Shown: positions 20,844 through 28,240 of the stretch, piece by piece
Layout: every line of letters begins with the position of its first letter
Position numbering within the stretch: the first letter of the stretch is position 1
Assembly (NCBI RefSeq): GCF_001741865.1
Contig: NZ_CP017147.1
Span: 4,765,001 to 4,829,000 of the forward strand
DNA length: 64,000 nucleotides
Reading direction: 5' to 3'
Source of the DNA: Bosea vaviloviae
Lineage (GTDB): Bacteria > Pseudomonadota > Alphaproteobacteria > Rhizobiales > Beijerinckiaceae
The notes under the pieces: model-generated
Databases searched by the model: none
What the model was told of the DNA's origin: nothing
The model's input: the letters and a program-made list of their open reading frames with translations, nothing else
Translations under genes and position numbers: made by a program

Positions 20844-20965
20844 CACGACAAGACCAGTCATCTCGACAAGGCAGGTTCTCGACAAGCCGGGGCCTCGACA
20901 AGGTCGGTCATCTCGACAAGGTCCATGATCTCGACAAGGTCCATGATCTCGACAAGGTCTTGGCA
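20844..20965 (+). repeat. Short tandem repeat array, CTCGACAAGG units
   Basis: Six exact copies of CTCGACAAGG start at 20862, 20878, 20894, 20912, 20930 and 20948, with spacings of 16, 16, 18, 18 and 18. A degenerate unit begins at 20844. The last full units read ATCTCGACAAGGTCCATG. It fills the gap between the permease stop and the AsmA-like gene. The unit is too short and spacer-free to be a CRISPR array. Confidence 0.9.
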
Positions 20966-21028
20966 TCGTCATAAACCGGTCACCGGCCGAAACCGGCTTC
21001 AGGCCGGATTCCCGCCACGCAAAGGCTC

Positions 21029-22783
21029 ATGACAAGACGCGCCTCCATTCTCGCCTACGGCCTCGTCATCGCCGTCGTGCTGCTCGGATTGCAATCCTGG
21101 AGCATCGCGGTCGGGCGGGTGGAGCAGCGTGTGATCGCGGCCATCGAGCTGCGCACCGGGCTCGAGGTCACCGGGCTCGAACGCGCCGAGATCGCGCTTC
21201 TGCCCTTGCCGCGCATCAGCCTGTCCAAGGTCACATTCCGGCAGCGCGACGACCTCCTGACGGGCTCCGCCCTGCGGATCAAGGCCCGCGCGCGCATTCT
21301 GCCTCTGCTCATCGGGCAGTTCAGGTTCGACCGCATCGAATTGGTCGTGCCGCAGATCGACGTCGCGGTCGCAGGCACGGATGACGGGCTCGGCGACTGG
21401 CTCACGCCGCCCCTGGCCTATCTCGAGAAGCTGAAAGTCCAGAGCCGTATCATCATCACCGCCGGCTCGGTCTTCATGCGGGCGCAGGGCGCGATCCGCA
21501 CCATCCTGCGCGACGTCAACCTCGTCCTCCAGGACCGCGACGCCGGCGAGCCCCTGAGCCTGTCGGGTTCGTTGACCTGGCGCGGCGTGCCTACGCAGGT
21601 CAGCCTGCTCTGGCCGATGGCCGGCGCGAATGCGCGGCTGGCGCTGACGGCGGCCTCGCCCGTGATGAACCTGCAATTCGAAGGCATTCGCAGCGGCCTG
21701 AACGACCCCGTCGTCAACGGCCGGCTCTCGCTTGCGACCAAGGCCTTGCCCGAACTGCTCGGCTGGTTCGGCGAAACGCCGCGTCTGGCCTCCGCGATCG
21801 GCCCTCTGCACCTGACCGCCGACGCGCAGATCAAGCCGCATGAGGCCTCGCTGAGCAACGCCGTCGTCAGCCTCGAAGGCGAGCGGCTCGAGGGCGCGAT
21901 CAAACTCGGCGACGTCGGCGGGCGGCTGGCCCTGTCCGGCACGCTGGCTGGCGCGACGCTCGATCTCGGCCGGCTCTACGGTCGCCTCGGCGTGCTGCCC
22001 GCCACTGCGCCGGAGAACGAGAGCGCCCCGCTCGATTTCGACGCCTGGACCGCCCATGACATCGACCTGCGCATCTCCGTCGATGCGGCCAGGGTCAATG
22101 GCGCGCGGCTCGATGATGTCGCGACCTACCTCCTGGTCAAGAAGGGGCGTTTTGAGGCTGGGCTGCTGCGCGCCGGCGCTTATGGTGGCAGCGTAAAGGG
22201 CCGGCTCCTGGCGCTGGCGGCGCCGGGCGGCGTCGACGTCAAGCTCCAGGGCGGCTTCGACAAGGTCAATCTCGGCAAGGCTGCCGGCGATGTGCCGGAT
22301 CTGGCGAAGCTCAGCGGCACCGGCACGCTGCAAATCGCGCTGGACGGCCTCGGCGCCACCGTCGAAGAGGTCGTCGCCTCTCTTGGTGGCAAGGCCGGCC
22401 TGAGCTTGCGCCAGGGCGAACTCGGCGGCATCGCCTTCGGCGAATTGCTGCGCCGGATGGAGCGCAATCCGAGCCTCGTGCTGCGCGACTGGCGGCAGGG
22501 CAAGACCCCGTTCGAGACAGCGGCCGTCAATCTCAGCATCGCCAATGGCGTCGCGATGGTGACCGATGCGCAGATGATCGGACCGGGCTATCAGTTGACG
22601 CTCGCCGGCCAGGTCTCGCTGCCTGGGCGCGCCTATGAAATGGGCCTCCTGCTCGCGCCCAGCAACGGCCCGCTCCGCCTGCCCTTCACCTTCAAGGGTC
22701 CGCTCGAAAACCCTACGCTGGAGCTCGACACCGAGGCACTATCGCGCGGAGCCACGGCTTTTCCGACACAGCTGCTTCGCTGA
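21029..22783 (+). CDS. AsmA-family envelope protein
   Basis: A 584-residue protein with an N-terminal membrane anchor (about residues 8-26) and a long periplasmic part. The AsmA-type opening reads GLEVTGLERAEIALLPLPRISLSKVTF, a chorein-like repeated-beta region, and the C-terminal portion has the AsmA_2-like pattern (FAVNLSIANG-type, here AAVNLSIANGVAMVTDAQMI). The family includes TamB, YhdP and AsmA, which are implicated in phospholipid movement to the outer membrane. The role of this short member is inferred from family only. It lies downstream of the tandem repeat and is probably not part of the iron operon. Confidence 0.8.
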   Translation: MTRRASILAYGLVIAVVLLGLQSWSIAVGRVEQRVIAAIELRTGLEVTGLERAEIALLPLPRISLSKVTFRQRDDLLTGSALRIKARARILPLLIGQFRFDRIELVVPQIDVAVAGTDDGLGDWLTPPLAYLEKLKVQSRIIITAGSVFMRAQGAIRTILRDVNLVLQDRDAGEPLSLSGSLTWRGVPTQVSLLWPMAGANARLALTAASPVMNLQFEGIRSGLNDPVVNGRLSLATKALPELLGWFGETPRLASAIGPLHLTADAQIKPHEASLSNAVVSLEGERLEGAIKLGDVGGRLALSGTLAGATLDLGRLYGRLGVLPATAPENESAPLDFDAWTAHDIDLRISVDAARVNGARLDDVATYLLVKKGRFEAGLLRAGAYGGSVKGRLLALAAPGGVDVKLQGGFDKVNLGKAAGDVPDLAKLSGTGTLQIALDGLGATVEEVVASLGGKAGLSLRQGELGGIAFGELLRRMERNPSLVLRDWRQGKTPFETAAVNLSIANGVAMVTDAQMIGPGYQLTLAGQVSLPGRAYEMGLLLAPSNGPLRLPFTFKGPLENPTLELDTEALSRGATAFPTQLLR

Positions 22784-22898
22784 GCGGAGCCAGGCGGGCA
22801 AGGTCCAGCGCCGCTTTTTACGGCTTTCATTGCGGGGCGAATTCCGCTCTCATGCCTCCCAAGGTCGCCTGACGACCGTTCAAGGGGAGGATATCGGC

Positions 22899-24092
22899 AT
22901 GAAGCATTGGATTGCGGGCGCGGTTGGCGTCGTGGGACTGATGATGACGGGCATGATCACGACGGGCGCGGCCGAAGCGCAGGAGCTGATCGTCGAAAAG
23001 AAGATCTTCGAACTGCCGAGCTACACCACGCAGGGCGGCCGAACCCTCAAGAACGTCAAGGTCGGCTGGGAGAGCTACGGCACGCTCAACGCCGACAAAT
23101 CGAACGCGATCCTGATCTGCCATTTCTTCTCCGGCAATTCGCACGCCGCCGGCAAATATGCCGCCGCCGACGCCGCGCCCGGCTATTGGGACGCCATCGT
23201 CGGCCCCGGCAAGGCGATCGACACGAACAAATATTTCGTCCTCTCCTCCGACACGCTGGTCAACCTCAACACCGGCGACCCAAAGACCACGACGACCGGC
23301 CCCGCTTCGATCGACCCCGACACCGGCAAGCCCTATGCGCTCGACTTCCCGGTCGTGACCGTCGGCGACTTCGTCAATGTCCAGAAGGCCTTGGTCGAAA
23401 GTCTCGGCATCAAGAAGCTCGCCTTGGTCGCCGGCCCCTCGATGGGCGCCCTCCAGACCTATGAATGGGCGGCGAGCTATCCCGAGATGGTCGCCAAGGC
23501 GATGCCGGTGATCGGCGCGGCCGAGGCCGACGCGCAGCTCATCGCCTGGCTCGACGTTTGGGCTGCGCCCATCCTGGTCGACCAGAACTGGAACAAGGGT
23601 GATTACTACGGCAAGACCCCGCCCAATGCCGGCCTCGCCAAGGCGCTGGCCGTGGTCACGCTCCAGGCCAATCACGGCGACTGGACCAACGGCACCTTCG
23701 GCCGCCGTCCCGCCAAGGAGGGCGACGCTCCAGCCAAGGCGCTCGCCAACAAGTTCCAGGTCCAGAGCATCTTGGACAATGCCGGCGAGGCCCGCGCAAA
23801 AGTCTCGGACGCCAACCATTTCCTCTACCTGGTCAAGGCCAACCAGCTCTATGCCGCCGGCGGCATCTCGCTCGCGGACGCGGCCAGCAAGATCAAGGCG
23901 CCCATGCTGCTGATCAGCCAGCCCAAGGACCTCGTCTTCACCACGGACGCGATCGAGCGCACCGCCGAGACGCTTAGGAAGGGCGGCGTCAACCTCACCC
24001 AGGCCTTCATCCAGGGCACACGCGGCCATCTCGACGGCGTCATCTCGATGAAGCAGGCCGAAGGCGCGATCCGGGCGTTTCTGGAGAAATAG
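22899..24092 (+). CDS. Secreted alpha/beta hydrolase of the homoserine O-acetyltransferase (MetX)-like group
   Basis: A 397-residue protein with a signal peptide (about residues 1-27, ending GAAEAQE). The fold is MetX-like: NVKVGWESYGTLN, an ILICHFFSGNSHAAG oxyanion region, nucleophile S181 in AGPSMGALQ, acid Asp in SQPKDLVF and His in TRGHLDGV. Cytosolic MetX acetylates homoserine. A periplasmic location makes that unlikely here, so it is better viewed as an exported acyltransferase or esterase of unknown substrate. Start ATG 22899 has a strong AAGGGGAGG at 22882-22890, which decides against the longer frame from 22635. Confidence 0.85.
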   Translation: MKHWIAGAVGVVGLMMTGMITTGAAEAQELIVEKKIFELPSYTTQGGRTLKNVKVGWESYGTLNADKSNAILICHFFSGNSHAAGKYAAADAAPGYWDAIVGPGKAIDTNKYFVLSSDTLVNLNTGDPKTTTTGPASIDPDTGKPYALDFPVVTVGDFVNVQKALVESLGIKKLALVAGPSMGALQTYEWAASYPEMVAKAMPVIGAAEADAQLIAWLDVWAAPILVDQNWNKGDYYGKTPPNAGLAKALAVVTLQANHGDWTNGTFGRRPAKEGDAPAKALANKFQVQSILDNAGEARAKVSDANHFLYLVKANQLYAAGGISLADAASKIKAPMLLISQPKDLVFTTDAIERTAETLRKGGVNLTQAFIQGTRGHLDGVISMKQAEGAIRAFLEK

Positions 24093-24124
24093 GCCTCGTC
24101 CCTTTTCGACCAACCGCGCCTGCG

Positions 24125-24346
24125 CCCTTCTCCCCTCGCGGGAGAAGGTGGCGCGCAGCGCCGGATGAGGGGGCGCCGTGCCCTGTCCGGTTAGCGTCGT
24201 GTTCGGCCGGGCGGAGAACTCACAGCGCCCCCTCATCCGTCTCGGCTGCGCCGATCCACCTTCTCCCGCATCAAAGTCGGCTGTTGCCGACTTTGACACT
24301 TTGGGTTGCCCATCTCGGGCAAGCCCGAGATGGGTGGGAGAAGGGA
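24125..24346 (+). repeat. Mosaic palindromic repeat, family A, copy 1 (modules D then R)
   Basis: The element opens CCCTTCTCCCCTCGCGGGAG and contains module D (24152-24255), bounded by GGAGAAGGTGG and CCACCTTCTCC. Module R follows, with two hairpins (AAGTCGG...CCGACTT and CCATCTCGGG...CCCGAGATGG), and the element ends GGGAGAAGG. Related elements lie at 57153, 57456, 60175 and 31053. It occupies nearly all of the gene-free stretch 24093-24418. Confidence 0.9.
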
Positions 24347-24418
24347 AGAGTGCGCCGCTTTCTGAAGCATGCGAGAGCGGCGTTCCCCCGCCCCGCCAGA
24401 GCCACGGGTACGCCTCTA

Positions 24419-24616
24419 TCAGCCAGAACGGCTGTCTTGCTCCCGGCGCCAGGCGATCAGGGACAACAATAGCGGCCCTACGGTTACGCCGAGGATGGCG
24501 CCGCCTGCTGTCCATCCCAGCGCGCCTCCGCCGATCAATTCGTCGCCTACAAACGCCGCGGCGAAGACTCCCACGAGCGCGAGCAAGACCTTGGCAATCC
24601 AACCGCCCTTGGTCAT
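24419..24616 (-). CDS. Small two-helix membrane protein, function unknown
   Basis: A 65-residue frame starting at ATG 24616 with GGAGCT about 6 bases upstream. It has two hydrophobic stretches (about residues 9-25, VLLALVGVFAAAFVGDE, and 31-53, GWTAGGAILGVTVGPLLLSLI) with a glycine-rich turn between them and a charged WRREQDSRSG tail. I do not recognise a family. The helix-turn-helix membrane layout and the ribosome site argue that it is real, but no neighbour helps. The longer in-frame start at 24736 adds a non-hydrophobic leader with no clear ribosome site. Confidence 0.55.
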   Translation of the reverse strand: MTKGGWIAKVLLALVGVFAAAFVGDELIGGGALGWTAGGAILGVTVGPLLLSLIAWRREQDSRSG

Positions 24617-24763
24617 CGAGAGCTCCGTCCAGTTTCCGTCACATGAAAATCGCGCGTCTTCGGCCTGGGGAGGCGCCTTCGGAGCCGCCGACAGGGGTAG
24701 CGATTTATGGGATGTCCGCAATGGGGCGGCAAGCAACCCTCACCGCACGACCATCTTCAGTCG

Positions 24764-24831
24764 CCTTAAGCTGAGCTTAAGGTTGGGGCTCTTACGAGGG
24801 GAGCCGCGACCAAAGCATAACCATGCTTTGG
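24764..24831. repeat. Two perfect inverted repeats upstream of the peptide-binding protein gene
   Basis: CCTTAAGC-TGA-GCTTAAGG lies at 24764-24782. CCAAAGCAT-AACC-ATGCTTTGG lies at 24810-24831 and is followed by an A/T-rich stretch. The first could be an operator. The second could be a leader hairpin or terminator. No gene is seen between 24617 and 24903. Confidence 0.5.
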
Positions 24832-24903
24832 ATTTAATAAAATGAGGCTAGATCCGGTCAATTTATTGATCGACATCTTGTCGATGCGATGCGAAGGCAA
24901 GTT

Positions 24904-26691
24904 ATGAATAGTAAACATATCCAAGGCATGGTGCAAAATCTAAAAGAAGGACGCCTATCGCGACGCACCTTCATCCAGAAGATGGCGGCATTTGGCATCG
25001 GCGCTCCGATCGCAAGCCAGATTCTCGCCTGGAACAACGTAGCGATGGCGAACGCCACGCTCGAATACAAGCCGAGCAAGGCCGGCGGCGGCGGGCCGCT
25101 GAAGCTCCTGCTCTGGCAGGCGCCGACGCTGCTGAACCCGCATTTCGCCTCGGGCACCAAGGACCAGATCGCCTCGCGCATCTTCTATGAGCCGCTGGCC
25201 GGCTGGGACAAGGAGGGCAACCTCATCCCGCAGCTCGCCGCCGCGGTTCCGAGCAAGGAGAATGGCGGCCTGTCGGAAGACGGCACGAGCGTCACCTGGA
25301 AGCTGAAGCCGGGCGTGAAGTGGCATGACGGCAAGCCGCTCACCGCCGACGACGTCGTCTTCACCTGGGAGTATGCCGCCGATCCGGCGACCGCCGCCTA
25401 CACCACCGGCGCCTACAAGGATATCAAGGTCGAGAAGGTCGACGATCTCACCGTCAAGGTGATCTTCAGCAAGCCGACGCCGTTCTGGGCCGACCCCTTC
25501 GTCGGCGTCGCCGGCATGATCATCCCGAAGCATCATTTCGCCGAGTACAAGGGCGCCAAATCGCGCGAAGCCCCGGCCAATCTGAAGCCCGTCGGCACCG
25601 GTCCCTACAAGTTCGCCGATTTCAAGCCCGGCGACATCCTCGCCGGCACGCGCAACGAGGACTATCACGTCAAGAACCAGCCCCATTTCGACACGCTCGA
25701 GGTGAAGGGCGGTGGTGACGCGGTCTCGGCGGCGCGCGCCGTGCTGCAGACCGGCGAGTACGATTATGCCTGGGATACGCTGGTCGAGGACGAAGTGCTC
25801 AAGCGCCTGGAGACCGGTGGCCGCGGCAAGGTCAGCGCAGCGCCCGCAGGCGATGTCGAGTTCATCACCCTGAACACGACCGATCCGTGGACCGAGGTCG
25901 ATGGCGAGCGCTCCAGCATCAAGACCAGGCACCCGACGCTGTCCGACCCGGCCGTTCGCCAGGCGATCAACCTGCTGATCGACCGCGACTCGATCCAGAA
26001 GTTCATCTATGGCCGCGGCGGCACCGCAACCGCGAGCTTCGTCAACGAGCCCAAGCAGTTCAAGTCGAGCATGCTGAAATACGAATTCAGCATCGAGAAG
26101 GCCAACAAGGTCCTTGACGAGGCGGGCTGGAAGAAGGGCGCCGACGGCATCCGTGAAAAGGATGGCAAGAAGCTCAAATTCGTCTTCCAGACCTCGATCA
26201 ACGCCCCGCGCCAGAAGGTCCAGGCCATCGTCAAGCAGGCCTGCCAGCGCGCCGGCATCGACCTCGAGCTCAAGTCGGTCACGGCCTCGGTGTTCTTCTC
26301 CTCCGACGTTGCCAACCCCGACACCTACACCAAGCTCTATGTCGACATGGAGATGTACACCACGACGCAGCCACAGCCCGATCCGGAGCGCTTCCTCAAC
26401 CAGTTCACCTCCTGGGAAATCGCCAACAAGGAGAACAAGTGGCTGGGCCGCAACGTCTCGCGCTATTCCGACCCCGCTGCCGACGAGGCCTATAAGGCGG
26501 CGCAGAAGGAGCTCGATCCGGCCAAGCGCGCCGCGCTGCTGATCAAGGTCAACGAGATCTTCTGCGAGGCCAACGTCATCCTCCCGGTCCTTTCAAGGAC
26601 CAAGGTCGTGGCGGCGGCGCGAAGCCTTTCGCATGACCACAGCGGCTGGGACGTCGACACCTGGAACCTCGCGGCCTGGTATCGCAGCTAA
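24904..26691 (+). CDS. ABC transporter substrate-binding protein, peptide/opine/nickel family (SBP_bac_5), Tat-exported
   Basis: A periplasmic binding protein of about 595 residues. The twin-arginine motif LSRRTFIQKM precedes a hydrophobic stretch, so it is probably exported folded. The family 5 core is clear: FEPLAGWD-type opening (FYEPLAGWDKEGNLIPQLA), the signature VTWKLKPGVKWHDGKPLTAD, then DPAVRQAINLLIDRDSI. Ligands in this family are peptides and many other small compounds, so the substrate is open. I prefer ATG 24904, with AAGG nearby, over ATG 24889. No permease or ATPase genes are adjacent. A terminator follows. Confidence 0.9.
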   Translation: MNSKHIQGMVQNLKEGRLSRRTFIQKMAAFGIGAPIASQILAWNNVAMANATLEYKPSKAGGGGPLKLLLWQAPTLLNPHFASGTKDQIASRIFYEPLAGWDKEGNLIPQLAAAVPSKENGGLSEDGTSVTWKLKPGVKWHDGKPLTADDVVFTWEYAADPATAAYTTGAYKDIKVEKVDDLTVKVIFSKPTPFWADPFVGVAGMIIPKHHFAEYKGAKSREAPANLKPVGTGPYKFADFKPGDILAGTRNEDYHVKNQPHFDTLEVKGGGDAVSAARAVLQTGEYDYAWDTLVEDEVLKRLETGGRGKVSAAPAGDVEFITLNTTDPWTEVDGERSSIKTRHPTLSDPAVRQAINLLIDRDSIQKFIYGRGGTATASFVNEPKQFKSSMLKYEFSIEKANKVLDEAGWKKGADGIREKDGKKLKFVFQTSINAPRQKVQAIVKQACQRAGIDLELKSVTASVFFSSDVANPDTYTKLYVDMEMYTTTQPQPDPERFLNQFTSWEIANKENKWLGRNVSRYSDPAADEAYKAAQKELDPAKRAALLIKVNEIFCEANVILPVLSRTKVVAAARSLSHDHSGWDVDTWNLAAWYRS

Positions 26692-26702
26692 GCGCTAAAC
26701 AG

Positions 26703-26735
26703 CCCCTCGCCAAGACACCATCTCGGCGAGGGGTT
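26703..26735. terminator. Terminator between the convergent SBP and marC genes
   Basis: The stem CCCCTCGCC (26703-26711) and GGCGAGGGG (26725-26733) is followed by TTGCTT. It lies 11 bases after the SBP stop. Confidence 0.75.
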
Positions 26736-26815
26736 GCTTCGCAAGGCCAGGGCCCGGCGGGATTGATCCGCCGGGCTCTTCCTATTTGGTCAGCACCGGG
26801 ACGGAGCGAACCGCC

Positions 26816-27448
26816 CTACCCCGCCGTGATCACCGCCTTCACCCCATCGATCACGAACTGCACCGCGAGCGCCGCCAGGATCACGCCGAGCAGGCGCGTC
26901 AGCACGACATTGCCGGTAACGCCGAGCAGGCGCGCCATCGGCACCGCCAGCAGGAAGACGACGAGGCAGGACAGGATCACCAGGCCACAGATCACGGCGA
27001 GCGAGGCCAGCATAAGCGGGTTGCCCTCGGCCCTGCCAGCCAGCAGCATCATCGCCGTCAGCGCGCCCGGTCCCGCCATCAGCGGGATCGCCAGCGGGAA
27101 GGCCGCGACATTGCGGATATGGTCCTGCGTGATCGCGATCTCGGCGGTCTGCGCCTTGCGCTCGTTGCGGCGCTCGAACACCATCTCGAACGAGATCCAG
27201 AACAGCAGCAAACCGCCGGCGATGCGGAAGGCCGGCAGCGAGACGCCGAGCGCCTTCAGCACGATGTCTCCCGCCACGCCGAAGAAGGCCATGATGCCGA
27301 ATGCGATGATGCAGGCGCGAACCGCGACCTGCCTGCGCTCGTCACCCGTCATGCCGCGCGTCAGCGACAGGAAGATCGGCGCGAGCCCTGGCGGGTCGAG
27401 CGTGACCAGAAGCGTCACCAGCGCAGAGGTGAGGAAATCGAGATTCAT
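26816..27448 (-). CDS. MarC-family integral membrane protein
   Basis: A 210-residue protein with six predicted membrane segments. It shows the MarC/UPF0056 pattern: VTLDPPGLAPIFLSLT near the N-terminus and FPLAIPLMAGPGALTAMMLL near the middle, with a pseudo-repeat of the two halves. Its function is unresolved, and the old link to multiple antibiotic resistance is no longer accepted, as I recall. Start ATG 27448 (MNLDFLTSALV) matches the family; the frame to 27511 adds a polar leader. marC close to gyrA and ssb is a neighbourhood I associate with Rhizobiales. Confidence 0.9.
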   Translation of the reverse strand: MNLDFLTSALVTLLVTLDPPGLAPIFLSLTRGMTGDERRQVAVRACIIAFGIMAFFGVAGDIVLKALGVSLPAFRIAGGLLLFWISFEMVFERRNERKAQTAEIAITQDHIRNVAAFPLAIPLMAGPGALTAMMLLAGRAEGNPLMLASLAVICGLVILSCLVVFLLAVPMARLLGVTGNVVLTRLLGVILAALAVQFVIDGVKAVITAG

Positions 27449-27498
27449 TGCGCACAACTCATGATAGTATGTTTTCTGAGAACTGAGTTCTGTGGCAC

Positions 27499-28032
27499 TT
27501 GATGCTATCAAACGATCGCAACGATGTTACCGGCATGAATCTGCGGCATCGCGAAGACCTTTGGCGCTCGCTCGGCACTATGGCGATTTGCGCTTGGCTC
27601 ATCTATCGCATGTTCAAATCGAGTGAACCCTGGGGATTGTTCCGGATCGCGGCCGTGGCCCTCGCCCTTTATCTACTTTTCTACACCGTCCGCACGCTCG
27701 CCGGTGCGTTCAACAACTCGGTCAAGTTGTCTTTCGACCGTGATGGCATATTTGTCGCTGCGCTTTCCGAACGAAGGATACCGTGGGCGGCGATCGAGAG
27801 CTATTCGCTGCCGCCCCCAGAAGACGACCGCCCGATTCTGTCGATCAAGATCGCCGACCCCGAAGCGCTCGGGATAATGCGGCGCAATCCGATTGCAATG
27901 TGGGCAGGCAAACGCTGGGGCTTCCGAATACCGTTCGACCGGATCGCATGCGACAGCAACGACCTTGCCCTGGGCTTCTGGCGTTTCGCTCCATGGATTC
28001 CCAGGTGCGCCCCGCTTCGCAGGCTTTGGTGA
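27499..28032 (+). CDS. Hypothetical membrane protein with PH-like cytosolic part
   Basis: A 177-residue frame with two membrane segments (about residues 25-40 and 47-66) followed by a soluble part. The soluble part reads SVKLSFDRDGIFVAALSERR, IPWAAIESYSLPPPEDDRP and LSIKIADPEAL, a pattern like bacterial PH or STM3941-type proteins, where a W-x-x-I strand follows a short beta-meander. I do not know a function. ATG 27535 (MNLRHRED) is an alternative start. It is divergent from marC and precedes gyrA by about 200 bases; in that gap I see only AT-rich sequence. Confidence 0.6.
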   Translation: MMLSNDRNDVTGMNLRHREDLWRSLGTMAICAWLIYRMFKSSEPWGLFRIAAVALALYLLFYTVRTLAGAFNNSVKLSFDRDGIFVAALSERRIPWAAIESYSLPPPEDDRPILSIKIADPEALGIMRRNPIAMWAGKRWGFRIPFDRIACDSNDLALGFWRFAPWIPRCAPLRRLW

Positions 28033-28240
28033 CAGGCCGTCGTCGTTCGATCGCGCCTGCTCTTAGGCCAATTGCGGCAGGATTGCTGCAGAGCCTCCGA
28101 AATCGATTCGGAAACACAATCTAACATATTGATTTAAAATAAGAAATTTTCGTGTTGAGATCGAGCTGTTTCGCTGGCGCACAGGTCCGAAATCGGGTAG
28201 CCAGAAGCCTGAAAAATAGCAGGAATCGGGACCCAATCCC

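Noticed and set aside
20862..20957. Possible CRISPR array
   Set aside because: Units are 10 bases at 16-18 base steps, with no unique spacers of normal length and no cas genes.
23061..23358. Frame-shifted Arg/Pro-rich frames inside the MetX-like gene
   Set aside because: Typical out-of-frame shadows in GC-rich DNA; the in-frame protein is intact.
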